A stretch of DNA of 64,000 bases from assembly GCF_042652985.1 (NCBI RefSeq), contig NZ_JBHSHQ010000008.1, positions 10,039 to 74,038 on the forward strand. The letters run 5' to 3'. This stretch comes from Ruoffia tabacinasalis. GTDB lineage: Bacteria > Bacillota > Bacilli > Lactobacillales > Aerococcaceae. Within the stretch, counting starts at the first letter, position 1. Each line of letters begins with the position of its first letter. The notes under the pieces are model-generated. The model searched no databases, had not been told where the DNA came from, and saw nothing but the letters and a program-made list of their open reading frames with translations. Below, in pieces: positions 24,837-34,091 of this stretch. Position numbers and translations under genes: made by a program.

Positions 24837-26162
24837 ATGAGTAAAGATTTAGTACAAGCTATGCAGATTCTTGAAGAAGAAAAAGGGATTTCTAGTCAGG
24901 TCATCAAAGAAGCACTAGAATCAGCCTTAGTATTAGCGTATAAAAAAAGATACGATAATGCACAAAACGTTGAAGTAGAATTTGACGAAGAAAGTGGATC
25001 AATCAAAGTTTTTTCAGTGAAAGAAGTTGTAGAAACTAAGTATGACCCTACTTTTGAAATTTCATTAGAAGAAGCTTTAGAAATTAATCGCGCTTATGAG
25101 ATTGGCGACAAAATCAAATTTGAAGTAACACCAAACGATTTTGGTCGTATTGCCACTCAAACAGCGAAACACGTTGTAATGCAACGTATTCGTGAAGCTG
25201 AACGTGATATTATTTATAATGAGTTCATCCAATATGAAGATGAGATTTTAACTGGGACTGTTGAGCGTTTCGAAAAAGGAATAGTTTATATCAACCTAGA
25301 TAAAGTTGAGGCAGTTATGCCAATCCGTGAACAAATTGCTGGAGAAAACTTAGAAATTGACGAACGTGTAAAAGTGTATGTGTCAAAAATTGATAAAACA
25401 CCTCGTGGACCACAAGTGGTCGTGAGTCGTTCGCATCCAGATTTCTTACGCAGATTATTTGAACAAGAAGTGCCAGAGATTTATGATGGGATTGTTGAGA
25501 TTGTTTCAATTTCACGTGAAGCTGGAGACCGTTCTAAAGTTGCGGTAAGATCTCGTGATGAGAATATTGATCCAGTTGGTACATGTGTGGGTCAAAAAGG
25601 ACAACGTGTACAAACAATCGTGAATGAACTGAATGGCGAGAACATGGATATCATTGAATATAGTGAAGATCCTTCAACATTTATTCGTAACGCCATGAGT
25701 CCTGCAGAAGTTATTAATGTAATTTTTGAAGAAGAAGGAAATTCATGTATTGTTGTCGTTCCAGATTATCAGTTGTCATTAGCGATTGGTAAAAAAGGAC
25801 AAAATGCTCGTTTAGCTGCGCGTTTAACATCACATAAGATAGATATTAAATCAGAAACAGCTTATGAAGAGTATTTATCAGAACAAAGTGCTGAAATCGA
25901 AGAAGATTACTTAGTTAATAATGAAGTAGAATTAACTGAAGAGTATGATGCATTCGATGAAGCTGAAATTATTGCTGATGTTGAAGAGATTGAAGAAATT
26001 GAAGAACAAGATAGTATCGATGAACAACTTGAAGAACAAGATCTAGCTGAGAATAATTACGATGCTGAAGCTGTCGAGGAAGCAATTTCTGAAGTTGAGC
26101 ATGATTATGAGCAAGATTATGATGAATTGCTTGAAGAGCAAGAAGAACAAAATGAATTATAA
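24837..26162 (+). CDS. nusA: Transcription elongation/termination factor NusA
   Basis: Binds RNA polymerase and modulates pausing, termination and antitermination. The 441-residue product has the N-terminal domain, S1 (about 135-200), KH1 (VGTCVGQKGQRVQTIV, about 240-255) and KH2 (LAIGKKGQNARLAARLT, about 310-325). The C-terminal ~90 residues are very acidic and repetitive (EEIEEIEEQD and similar), unlike the AR repeats of E. coli NusA. ATG at 24837 lies nine bases after GAGGTG; the GTG at 24825 is the ribosome binding site itself. Confidence 0.97.
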   Translation: MSKDLVQAMQILEEEKGISSQVIKEALESALVLAYKKRYDNAQNVEVEFDEESGSIKVFSVKEVVETKYDPTFEISLEEALEINRAYEIGDKIKFEVTPNDFGRIATQTAKHVVMQRIREAERDIIYNEFIQYEDEILTGTVERFEKGIVYINLDKVEAVMPIREQIAGENLEIDERVKVYVSKIDKTPRGPQVVVSRSHPDFLRRLFEQEVPEIYDGIVEIVSISREAGDRSKVAVRSRDENIDPVGTCVGQKGQRVQTIVNELNGENMDIIEYSEDPSTFIRNAMSPAEVINVIFEEEGNSCIVVVPDYQLSLAIGKKGQNARLAARLTSHKIDIKSETAYEEYLSEQSAEIEEDYLVNNEVELTEEYDAFDEAEIIADVEEIEEIEEQDSIDEQLEEQDLAENNYDAEAVEEAISEVEHDYEQDYDELLEEQEEQNEL

Positions 26163-26194
26163 TAAATGATAATTTTCATAAAAGGAGCGAAGTA

Positions 26195-26488
26195 ATGGCT
26201 GCTAAACAACGCAAACAACCAATGAGAAAATGCATTGTATCTCAAGAAATGTACCCAAAAAAAGAATTAGTGCGTGTTGTTAAATCCAAAGAAAACGAAG
26301 TTTTTCTTGATCCAACAGGACGACAAAATGGACGAGGTGCTTATATAGCGCTTGAACCTGAGTTGGCATTAAAAGCAAAAAAAGAAAAAACATTTGATCG
26401 TGCATTTGGTGTGAAGATTAATGATGAATTCTATGATGAGTTATACAATTATATTGATCATCAGAAAGCTCGTAAAGAACTACTATGA
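26195..26488 (+). CDS. ylxR: YlxR family RNA-binding protein (DUF448; RNase P modulator RnpM type)
   Basis: The 97-residue product is basic and has the family core: RKCIVSQEMYPKKELVRVV, then DPTGRQNGRGAYIA. YlxR-family proteins bind RNA; work in Bacillus links the protein to RNase P. It overlaps the next gene by four bases (ATGA), so the two are translationally coupled. Confidence 0.93.
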   Translation: MAAKQRKQPMRKCIVSQEMYPKKELVRVVKSKENEVFLDPTGRQNGRGAYIALEPELALKAKKEKTFDRAFGVKINDEFYDELYNYIDHQKARKELL

Positions 26489-26808
26489 AAAATGATTTAA
26501 AGAAATTAAATATGTTAGGTTTAGCTATGCGCGCCAGAGAGATTATTTCTGGAGATGAATTGGTCGAAAAAGCGGTAAAAAATAACCGCGTTCGCCTAGT
26601 ATTATGCGCGAGCGATGCCAGTGAGAAAACATTAGAAAGATACCGTTCTTTAAGTGAACGAAAAGATATTCCCCTTAACACAGAATTTACTAAGTATGAA
26701 TTAAGTCAAGCTATTGGTAAAAACCGTTCAATTATCGGTTTGACAAATCAAGGCATGACAAAGAAATTTTTATCTTACGATGTGGAGAGTGAGGAATCAT
26801 ATGACTAA
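26485..26808 (+). CDS. ylxQ: L7Ae/L30e-like K-turn-binding protein YlxQ
   Basis: Small RNA-binding protein of the ribosomal L7Ae family. The 107-residue product begins MKNDLKKLNMLGLAMRAREI, and has VRLVLCASDASEKT and AIGKNRSIIGLTN, which form the RNA-binding face. Bacillus YlxQ and YbxF bind K-turn RNA; the cellular target is not established. Coupled to ylxR by overlap and followed by infB after 20 bases. Confidence 0.92.
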   Translation: MKNDLKKLNMLGLAMRAREIISGDELVEKAVKNNRVRLVLCASDASEKTLERYRSLSERKDIPLNTEFTKYELSQAIGKNRSIIGLTNQGMTKKFLSYDVESEESYD

Positions 26809-26828
26809 TTAATTAGGAAGGTGATTAC

Positions 26829-29045
26829 ATGACTAAACGCGTATATGAATATGCAAAAGAACATGATCTGACAAGTAAAGAGCTACTTACTATGGCTAAG
26901 TCAAAAGGCATGGAATTCGGTAGCCATATGTCTTCAATTTCTGAAGACCAAGAAAAGCAACTGAATAATATTATTAGTAATAAAAACACTAAGAAATCCG
27001 AAAAACCAGAAACAAACTCGAAAGAGGCAAACAAAGAAGGTTCAAAACCTTCTCAAAATACTAATAAAAAAGCATCGGATAAAAACCAAGCAAAACAAAA
27101 TCAACATAAAAAAGAGGAATCTAAAACGAATACTAAGCAGAATAACAACTCAAATAAGAACGCTTCTAATAACAATAAATCATCAAATCAACCTGGACGC
27201 CGTAATCGACGCAATCGTCGTGGTAAAGGGAACAAGAATTTCAAGAACACTGAATCTAAAGGAATTACACAACGTAAACATAAAGATTTACCAGAAAAAT
27301 TAGTGTATTCTGAAGGAACAAATATTCAAGAAATTGCTAAAATGTTGCACCGTGATACATCTGAAATCATTAAAAAATTAATGATGAACGGTGTTATGGC
27401 TAACCAAAACCAAGCACTTTCAAAAGATGTGATCGAATTAATCGCGCTTGAATATGGTGTAGAACCAGAAGAAAAAGTTGTTGTTGATGTATCTGATTTA
27501 GATGTGTACTTCGAAGAAGAACAAGATGAAGCTAAATTAACAATCCGTCCAGCTGTTGTTACAATTATGGGTCACGTTGACCACGGTAAAACAACTTTGC
27601 TTGACCAATTACGTCATTCACGTGTTACAGAAGGTGAAGCTGGTGGGATTACTCAACATATTGGTGCTTACCAAGTTGAGACAGAAGACGACAATATTAT
27701 TACATTCTTAGATACGCCTGGACATGAAGCTTTCACTACTATGCGTGCTCGTGGAGCGGACGTAACGGATATTGCCATTATTGTTGTTGCTGCCGATGAC
27801 GGTGTAATGCCACAAACAGTTGAAGCGATTAACCATGCGAAAGCTGCCGATGTACCAATTATTATTGCTGTGAACAAAATTGATAAACCAACAGCAAATC
27901 CAGACCGTGTAAAACAAGAGTTATCTGAACACGGAATTATTTCTGAGGATTGGGGTGGAGACAACATCTTTGTCGAAATCTCAGCGAAATTCAATCAAAA
28001 TATTGAAGAATTATTAGAAATGATTGTACTAGTTGCAGAAGTTCAAGAACTGAAAGCTAACCCAGATCGTTTAGCATTAGGGTCAGTTATCGAAGCGCGT
28101 CTTGATAAAAACCAAGGTGCAACGGCAACATTATTAGTACAAGATGGTACTTTAAATGTTGGAGATCCAATCGTAGTTGGTAATACGTATGGTCGTGTTA
28201 GAACAATGGTTAACGATATTGGACGTCGTATTCGTACAGCTGGACCAGCCACTCCTGTTGAGATTACTGGTTTACAAACAGCACCACAAGCGGGTGACTT
28301 ATTCGTAGTATTCGAAGATGAGAAAACTGCACGTCAAGCCGGTGAACAACGTGCACAAGAAGCTCAAGAAGCTCAACGTAGTTTAACAAAGAAAGTAACG
28401 TTAGATAACTTATTTGAATCATTACAAGAAGGCGAATTAAAATCAGTTAACGTGATTATTAAAGCCGATGTGCAAGGTTCAGCTGAAGCATTATCTGCAA
28501 GCTTACAAAAAATTGAAGTTGAAGGTGTGCGTGTAAATGTAGTTCACCAAGCCGTTGGAGCAATTAATGAAAGTGACATTTCATTAGCCGCTGCTTCAGG
28601 TGCGATTGTGATTGGATTTAACGTTCGCCCAACACCACAAGCGCGTCTACAAGCAGATTCTGAAGTTGTCGATATTAGACAATATCGTGTAATTTATGAC
28701 GCTATTGAAGAAATAGAAACAGCCATGAAAGGTATGCTAGACCCAGAATATGAAGAAGAAGTTCAAGGTCAAGCGCTTGTACGTGAGACATTTACAGTGT
28801 CTAAATTAGGTACGATTGCTGGTTCATTCGTAACAGATGGCTATATTGCTCGTGATAGCCAAGTTCGTTTAATTCGTGATAACATTGTTATCTTTGAAGG
28901 TGAAATCGCAAGCTTGAAACGATTCCAAGATGATGCAAAACAAGTAGCTAAAGGCTATGAATGTGGTATCATGATTGAAAACTATAACGATGTTAAGATG
29001 GATGACGTTATCGAAGCATTCCATATGGTTGAAATAGAAAGATAA
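26829..29045 (+). CDS. infB: Translation initiation factor IF-2
   Basis: GTPase that brings fMet-tRNA to the 30S P site. The 738-residue product has an IF2_N helix at the start, a low-complexity linker rich in N, K and S (about 50-145), a second IF2_N segment, and the G domain with GHVDHGKTTLLD (about 245), DTPGHEAF and NKID. The C-terminal domains hold the fMet-tRNA site. There is an AAGG-type ribosome binding site eight bases before the ATG. No obvious internal start with a good ribosome binding site was noticed. Confidence 0.97.
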   Translation: MTKRVYEYAKEHDLTSKELLTMAKSKGMEFGSHMSSISEDQEKQLNNIISNKNTKKSEKPETNSKEANKEGSKPSQNTNKKASDKNQAKQNQHKKEESKTNTKQNNNSNKNASNNNKSSNQPGRRNRRNRRGKGNKNFKNTESKGITQRKHKDLPEKLVYSEGTNIQEIAKMLHRDTSEIIKKLMMNGVMANQNQALSKDVIELIALEYGVEPEEKVVVDVSDLDVYFEEEQDEAKLTIRPAVVTIMGHVDHGKTTLLDQLRHSRVTEGEAGGITQHIGAYQVETEDDNIITFLDTPGHEAFTTMRARGADVTDIAIIVVAADDGVMPQTVEAINHAKAADVPIIIAVNKIDKPTANPDRVKQELSEHGIISEDWGGDNIFVEISAKFNQNIEELLEMIVLVAEVQELKANPDRLALGSVIEARLDKNQGATATLLVQDGTLNVGDPIVVGNTYGRVRTMVNDIGRRIRTAGPATPVEITGLQTAPQAGDLFVVFEDEKTARQAGEQRAQEAQEAQRSLTKKVTLDNLFESLQEGELKSVNVIIKADVQGSAEALSASLQKIEVEGVRVNVVHQAVGAINESDISLAAASGAIVIGFNVRPTPQARLQADSEVVDIRQYRVIYDAIEEIETAMKGMLDPEYEEEVQGQALVRETFTVSKLGTIAGSFVTDGYIARDSQVRLIRDNIVIFEGEIASLKRFQDDAKQVAKGYECGIMIENYNDVKMDDVIEAFHMVEIER

Positions 29046-29066
29046 CCTTTTAAGGAGGACGATACT

Positions 29067-29441
29067 ATGGCAAAATACCGTGCAGGTAGAGTTAGACAAG
29101 AAATTTTACGTGAAGTTAATAATATCTTATTATTAGAAATTAAAGACCCGCGTGTTGAAGGAGTAACAATTACCGACGTAAATGTTACCGGAGATTTACA
29201 ACAAGCGACAATTTACTATAGTACTTTATCGGATAAAGCTGGTGAAAGACAAAAGACTCAAAGAGGTCTGGATGCTATTACAGGTAAAGTTCGTAGTGAT
29301 TTAGGTAAGAAATTAACTTTATATAAAACACCGGAAATTAAATTTGAACGTGATCGCTCAATTGATTACGGTAGTCATATTGATTCGTTATTAAACCAAA
29401 TTAAAGGTGACGATAACGAAGAAAGTGACAACGAAGCGTAA
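29067..29441 (+). CDS. rbfA: Ribosome-binding factor A
   Basis: Late 30S maturation factor that acts at the 16S 5' helix. The 124-residue product is a KH-type fold with AGRVRQEILREVNNILLLEI, KDPRVEGVTITDV and the later RSIDYGSHIDSLL. ATG follows AAGGAGGACG. Last gene of the nusA operon. Confidence 0.96.
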   Translation: MAKYRAGRVRQEILREVNNILLLEIKDPRVEGVTITDVNVTGDLQQATIYYSTLSDKAGERQKTQRGLDAITGKVRSDLGKKLTLYKTPEIKFERDRSIDYGSHIDSLLNQIKGDDNEESDNEA

Positions 29442-29447
29442 AGATTT

Positions 29448-29486
29448 AAACCATTCAAGTCACAATTGTGATTTGGATGGTTTTTT
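29448..29486 (+). terminator. Intrinsic terminator after rbfA
   Basis: Long self-complementary stem (29448-29465 with 29466-29483, two G:T pairs), then TTTTTT. It closes the nusA operon. Confidence 0.88.
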
Positions 29487-29531
29487 GCATTTTCAAACAA
29501 TTAATATAGAATAGCGGTTAGGATGGAAGTT

Positions 29532-29540
29532 TGATATAAT
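29532..29540 (+). promoter_or_regulatory. Extended -10 promoter of truB-ribF-yitT
   Basis: TGA-TATAAT, 34 bases before the truB ATG. Confidence 0.5.
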
Positions 29541-29574
29541 CAAGTGTCGAAAAGTTTATATTAAGGAGTTAATT

Positions 29575-30486
29575 ATGATAAATGGTATTTTAGCGGTTTG
29601 GAAACCTAAAGGCATGACGAGTCATGATGTGGTATTTAAATTGCGTAAAATGTTAAGAATGAAAAAGATTGGACATACTGGAACACTTGATCCAGAAGTA
29701 GATGGTGTTCTAGTTGTTTGTTTAGGAAAAGGAACTCGCTTAGTTGAGTTGCTGATGGACTCACCTAAAGTATATTTTGGAGAGATTACCCTTGGGACGT
29801 CGACAGAAACTGAAGATGCTCACGGCGAAGTCGTTGACCAAAAAACAGTTCTTCAGCCCGTTTCAAATGAAAAAATCGATGAAGCGATGTCAACATTTGA
29901 AGGTGTCATTGAACAAATCCCACCGATGTATTCTGCAGTGAAAGTGAATGGTCGAAGATTATATGAGTATGCTCGAGAGGGATTAGAGGTAGAACGACCA
30001 ATCCGAAATACTGTCATTCATTCGTTTGAACGCGACGGCGAGCCCGTGTATAATCAAGAAAGTGGTACTCAATCTTGGAAATTCAAAGTAGATTGTGGAA
30101 AAGGAACTTACGTTAGAACATTAGCTGTCGACTTAGGGAAGAAGTTAGGGTATCCTTCGCATATGTCGAAATTAACAAGATTACAAACAAGTGGTTTTTC
30201 AGATTCTGAGAGCTATACGCTTGAAGAAATACAAACATTAATAGATAATGAAGAAATCAATGATAAAGTGGCTACAATTGAGACAGCATTGAAGCACATT
30301 CCAAAAATTGAATTGGACGATGAATTATATGATCGAGTGAAAAACGGTCAAGTATTATTGAAAGCTGAATTCGAGCAAGATTTTCAAGAACCAATGGCTT
30401 TCTATTATAAAGATAAAATAATCGCGCTTTATCGTCAGCATCCAGAAAAAGAATTATATATAAAACCATACAAAATGTTTGTTTAA
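29575..30486 (+). CDS. truB: tRNA pseudouridine-55 synthase
   Basis: Makes pseudouridine 55 in the T-loop of tRNAs. The 303-residue product has WKPKGMTSHDVV, the catalytic GHTGTLDPEVDGVL (Asp39), KVYFGEITLG, PPMYSAVKVNG, and the C-terminal PUA-like end. ATG follows AAGGAG. ribF follows after 17 bases, as in most Firmicutes. Confidence 0.97.
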   Translation: MINGILAVWKPKGMTSHDVVFKLRKMLRMKKIGHTGTLDPEVDGVLVVCLGKGTRLVELLMDSPKVYFGEITLGTSTETEDAHGEVVDQKTVLQPVSNEKIDEAMSTFEGVIEQIPPMYSAVKVNGRRLYEYAREGLEVERPIRNTVIHSFERDGEPVYNQESGTQSWKFKVDCGKGTYVRTLAVDLGKKLGYPSHMSKLTRLQTSGFSDSESYTLEEIQTLIDNEEINDKVATIETALKHIPKIELDDELYDRVKNGQVLLKAEFEQDFQEPMAFYYKDKIIALYRQHPEKELYIKPYKMFV

Positions 30487-30503
30487 ATGAAAGGAGATTC
30501 TAA

Positions 30504-31463
30504 ATGAAGATAGTGCACTTAAGTCATCCCTACGATTCAAAAGAAATATCAGATGAATCTGTAGTCATGACTTTAGGTTTTTTTGATGGCGTTCATTTAG
30601 GTCATCAAAAAGTAATAAAAAGAGCAAGAGAAGAAGCAGATAAAAGAGGGATTAAACTAGCTCTAATGACGTTTAATCAACATCCTAGAATAGTTTATGA
30701 AGATCTTAATTTAGATTCATTTCATTACTTAACAACGAATAAGCGAAAAGCAGAACTAATGGAAGAATTTGATGTGGATATTTTGTACATTGTTGAATAT
30801 ACATTTGCTTTTGGCACTCAAACGCCGCAAGAATTCGTTGAAAAGTACTTAGTCGATTTGCATACCGAAGTCGCGGTGGCAGGTTTTGATTATACTTATG
30901 GAAAAAGAGACATCGCGAATATGCAAACTTTACCCATTCACGCAGCGGAACGATTCGATGTCATTGAAGTTGAGGAGTTAGCGTCACATTATTCAAAAGT
31001 AGCAACAACTCGAATTAAAGAACTTGTATACGAAGGCGATATGGAGCAAGCCAATCATGATTTGGGCTATATTTATGAAATATACGGCACGGTCATTCAT
31101 GGTGAAAAAGTAGGACGTACTTTAGGCTACCCAACAGCGAATATCCAAGTCCCTCATCCGCAACTGCTTCCAGGCATAGGCGTTTATGCCGTTGAAATTA
31201 AGATAGGCGATACTTGGTACTTAGGTAGTGCATCTATAGGTCATAATATTACATTTTACGATAATCATGATTTAACTTGTGAAGTCTACATCTTAGATTT
31301 TGATCAAATGATTTATGGTGAAAAAGTCAGAGTCAGATGGCACCATTATTTACGTGGAGAATATAAATTTAATAGTGTCGATGAATTGATTGATCAATTG
31401 AAAGTTGATGAAGAGAACACTCGTCTTTATTTCGAAGATCAAGGTGGTGGTCGAGATGTATAA
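30504..31463 (+). CDS. ribF: Bifunctional riboflavin kinase / FAD synthetase
   Basis: Converts riboflavin to FMN and then FAD. The 319-residue product has an N-terminal nucleotidyltransferase domain (TLGFFDGVHLGHQKVI, about 23-38; the GxFDGxHxGH motif) and a C-terminal flavokinase domain (HGEKVGRTLGYPTANI, about 200-215). Its last codons overlap the next gene by eight bases. Confidence 0.96.
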   Translation: MKIVHLSHPYDSKEISDESVVMTLGFFDGVHLGHQKVIKRAREEADKRGIKLALMTFNQHPRIVYEDLNLDSFHYLTTNKRKAELMEEFDVDILYIVEYTFAFGTQTPQEFVEKYLVDLHTEVAVAGFDYTYGKRDIANMQTLPIHAAERFDVIEVEELASHYSKVATTRIKELVYEGDMEQANHDLGYIYEIYGTVIHGEKVGRTLGYPTANIQVPHPQLLPGIGVYAVEIKIGDTWYLGSASIGHNITFYDNHDLTCEVYILDFDQMIYGEKVRVRWHHYLRGEYKFNSVDELIDQLKVDEENTRLYFEDQGGGRDV

Positions 31464-32328
31464 ATCAGTGATCAAAAACCTAGCACTCGTATTAATTGGA
31501 ACGTTTATCTTTTCAATTGCGATTAATTCCATTGTCATTCCTAACCAACTTGGTGAAGGTGGCGTCACAGGGATCACACTCTTACTGTTCTATGTATTTG
31601 ACATTAGTCCTTCACTGAGTAACTTTATAATCAATGCGATTATTATGCTTATCGGTTGGAAGTTTCTCGAAAAAGAGACAATCTTTTATACGCTCGTCGC
31701 AATTGTATCCATGTCATTATTTTTAGAATTTGTATTCTTACCTAGCTTTATTCCAACGAATTCATTATTAGGACCTTTAGCAAGTGGATTTTTAATTGGT
31801 CTAGGGATTGGAATTGTTATTTTAGGACACGGGACGACAGCAGGCGTTGATATCATTGCGTTAATCATTAATAAATATATGGGCTTGCAAGTTTCCATTG
31901 CATTGTTAATCCTTGACGTTATGATTGTCATTCCATTAACTGTTGTTATCGGTTTAGAAAAAGGCTTACTGACTTTAATCTCATTATATATTACAAGTAA
32001 GATTTTAAACTTTGTCATGGAAGGGTATAATCCTAAAAAAGCGATCATGGTTGTATCAAATAAGCATGACGAAATTGCTGAAGAAATTATGAAGAGAGTT
32101 GATCGGGGAATCACAGTGTTAAAAGGTTACGGATATTATTCTAAAGCAGAAAAAGATGTTCTATATGTTGTTATTAATCGAATTCAGTTAATTAAAGTTC
32201 AAAGAATCATTAATGACATTGATTCAAATGCTTTTGTCACAGTGACTGGAATCCAACAAGTTCTAGGTGAAGGTTTCACATTTAACCTGGATCAATCACA
32301 TGATATTGAAGAAAATGAAGTAATCTAG
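31456..32328 (+). CDS. YitT family membrane protein (DUF161/DUF2179)
   Basis: The 290-residue product has five to six membrane segments in residues 1-190, including the GEGGVTGITLLLFY and GHGTTAGVDIIALIINK loops that define the family, followed by a soluble DUF2179 domain (about 200-285) that resembles nucleotide-binding domains. The function is not known. ATG at 31456 has AAGGTGGTGG upstream inside ribF, so it is translationally coupled; an earlier in-frame start inside ribF is unlikely. Its stop codon lies inside the first arm of the CIRCE-like terminator. Confidence 0.88.
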   Translation: MYKSVIKNLALVLIGTFIFSIAINSIVIPNQLGEGGVTGITLLLFYVFDISPSLSNFIINAIIMLIGWKFLEKETIFYTLVAIVSMSLFLEFVFLPSFIPTNSLLGPLASGFLIGLGIGIVILGHGTTAGVDIIALIINKYMGLQVSIALLILDVMIVIPLTVVIGLEKGLLTLISLYITSKILNFVMEGYNPKKAIMVVSNKHDEIAEEIMKRVDRGITVLKGYGYYSKAEKDVLYVVINRIQLIKVQRIINDIDSNAFVTVTGIQQVLGEGFTFNLDQSHDIEENEVI

Positions 32329-32358
32329 CACTCTTAACCAAAGAGTGCTAATTTTTTT
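32325..32358 (+). terminator. Terminator of the truB operon that is also a CIRCE element
   Basis: Stem AGCACTCTT / AAGAGTGCT followed by AATTTTTTT is a good terminator. The same bases read CTAGCACTC-N9-GAGTGCTAA (32325-32351), 17 of 18 positions of the HrcA-binding CIRCE consensus TTAGCACTC-N9-GAGTGCTAA. It lies about 30 bases upstream of the hrcA -35 box. Confidence 0.85.
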
Positions 32359-32378
32359 GATTTTTTTCGGTAAATCCC

Positions 32379-32407
32379 TTGACAATTGTCCTAGTAGGAT
32401 GTATTAT
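32379..32407 (+). promoter_or_regulatory. Sigma-A promoter of hrcA-grpE-dnaK-dnaJ
   Basis: Consensus TTGACA (32379-32384), 17-base spacer, TATTAT (32402-32407); an alternative TATAAT lies at 32405-32410. Confidence 0.8.
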
Positions 32408-32415
32408 AATAACAG

Positions 32416-32442
32416 TTAGCACTCATATAATTTAAGTGCTAA
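32416..32442. promoter_or_regulatory. CIRCE operator of the hrcA operon
   Basis: TTAGCACTC-ATATAATTT-AAGTGCTAA: 17 of 18 arm positions match CIRCE, with the standard 9-base spacer. It covers the expected transcription start and ends before the hrcA ribosome binding site. Confidence 0.92.
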
Positions 32443-32458
32443 TAAGTGGGGTGAGAAA

Positions 32459-33475
32459 ATGTTGACACCAAGACAACAGGAAGTTCTTAATTTAATTATA
32501 CAACTTTATGGACAATTTGAAGAACCCATTGGTTCTAAAACTTTACTTCGAGAGAGTTACTTAAAAGTGAGTCCTGCAACAATACGTAATGATATGGTTG
32601 TGTTAGAGCAACAAGGCTTACTAATGAAGCCACATACTTCTAGTGGCCGAATACCATCTATTGATGGCTATCGTTATTATATTGACGGGATTATTCATCA
32701 GGAAGACAAAGAATTACCATTTCTTGATGATGACGCTAATTTTGAAGAGTTAACTCAAGCGAAACATTATAGTCCGTTACAACTGACACAACTTTGTGCA
32801 GATATATTAGTTTCATTGACTGGATTTACAGCAGTGGTACTTGGACAGAATAAAGAATCGCATTATTTTGAAGAATTTAAATTAGTGCCAATCGATCGGA
32901 CGCGTTATATTTCAATCCTTATGACAGATAAGGGGAATATAGAGAGCGAGCAAATTGAATTAAAAGTGTCACTTTCAAAAGATGATATCACGAAGTTAGT
33001 AGAGATGATAAACGATGAACTTAAAGGTGTTGTACTTGAAGATGCCTATCAAAGGATGAAGTTAGGAATACCTTTATTAACTCAACGTTTAACAGGATAT
33101 CAATTAGATTTCTCTCCGTTGATTGAAAAATCAATGCACCACATAAAAGGACACCGCTATTACATTAGTGGGAAAAGTAATCTCTTTGATTTGATAGATG
33201 GACAAACGAGTAGAGAAGCATTGAAACATCTTTTTGAACTCATTGATGGTTCAAGGGAAATGTATCATTTACTCGAAGAGCAAGAAGAAGGCATTAATAT
33301 TATGTTTGGTTATGAGTTTTTAGCTGATAGCTTAGCGAATATAAATCTTCTCACCGGTTCATTTGTGAATGAAAATCAAAAAATAATCTTAGGATTACTC
33401 GGACCTACAACAATGTCCTATGAAAAAGTAATTGCGTTATTAGAAGTGATGATTAACAAATTATCTATTCAATAA
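32459..33475 (+). CDS. hrcA: Heat-inducible transcription repressor HrcA
   Basis: Represses class I heat-shock operons by binding CIRCE, and depends on GroEL for folding. The 338-residue product has an N-terminal winged helix (about 1-75) with EEPIGSKTLL and VSPATIRNDMVVLEQQGLL, then SSGRIPSIDGYRYYID, and the GAF-like and inserted dimer domains. ATG follows GTGGGGTGAG. Two CIRCE sites upstream indicate autorepression. Confidence 0.97.
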   Translation: MLTPRQQEVLNLIIQLYGQFEEPIGSKTLLRESYLKVSPATIRNDMVVLEQQGLLMKPHTSSGRIPSIDGYRYYIDGIIHQEDKELPFLDDDANFEELTQAKHYSPLQLTQLCADILVSLTGFTAVVLGQNKESHYFEEFKLVPIDRTRYISILMTDKGNIESEQIELKVSLSKDDITKLVEMINDELKGVVLEDAYQRMKLGIPLLTQRLTGYQLDFSPLIEKSMHHIKGHRYYISGKSNLFDLIDGQTSREALKHLFELIDGSREMYHLLEEQEEGINIMFGYEFLADSLANINLLTGSFVNENQKIILGLLGPTTMSYEKVIALLEVMINKLSIQ

Positions 33476-33497
33476 TATAAATGAAGGAGGGTGTCAA

Positions 33498-34070
33498 TTG
33501 ACAGATAACGAAAAAAATAACAATGTTGTTGATGAATCTGTAGAAATTATCGAACCAGAGACATCAGAAGAGACAACGTCTGATACACCCGAAGTTTCTG
33601 AAGAAGAAACTCAAGAGGTATCAGAATTAGATAAATTAAAACAAGAAAACGAAGAACTAGATGACAAGATATTACGCCTACAAGCTGAGATAGCTAATAT
33701 GCGTCGTATTAATTCAAGAGAAAGATCTGAAGCAGCAAAATTTAGATCGCAAAACTTAGCGTCATCACTCTTAGAAGTTATTGATAACTTAGAAAGAGCT
33801 CTACAAACGGAAACGACATCGGAAGATGGCGAAGCACTTAAAAAAGGTGTTGAAATGGTTCATAACCAATTCAAAAATGCGTTTGAAAAAGAAAAAATTG
33901 AAACAATTGATCCATTGAATGAAGAATTTGATCCAAACTTCCACCAAGCAGTAAGTGTCATGCCTGCGGGAGAAGGACAAGAAAGTAATCATGTGATTCA
34001 AGTGTTACAAAAAGGATATCGAATTGATAATCGTGTCATTAGACCGGCAATGGTTATCGTATCAGAATAA
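33498..34070 (+). CDS. grpE: Nucleotide exchange factor GrpE
   Basis: Releases ADP from DnaK. The 190-residue product has an acidic N-terminal tail (1-45, E- and S/T-rich), a long coiled coil (about 45-105), and the beta domain with the signature FEKEKIETIDPLNEEFDPNF and VLQKGYRIDNRVIRPAMV. Start is TTG at 33498, six bases after AAGGAGGG; no ATG is near. Confidence 0.97.
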   Translation: MTDNEKNNNVVDESVEIIEPETSEETTSDTPEVSEEETQEVSELDKLKQENEELDDKILRLQAEIANMRRINSRERSEAAKFRSQNLASSLLEVIDNLERALQTETTSEDGEALKKGVEMVHNQFKNAFEKEKIETIDPLNEEFDPNFHQAVSVMPAGEGQESNHVIQVLQKGYRIDNRVIRPAMVIVSE

Positions 34071-34091
34071 AATAAAAAGGAGAAATGTAAT

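Noticed and set aside
31686..32114. Open frame of 142 codons on the minus strand opposite the yitT gene
   Set aside because: Antisense to a well-supported membrane protein; its composition is the mirror of the membrane segments.
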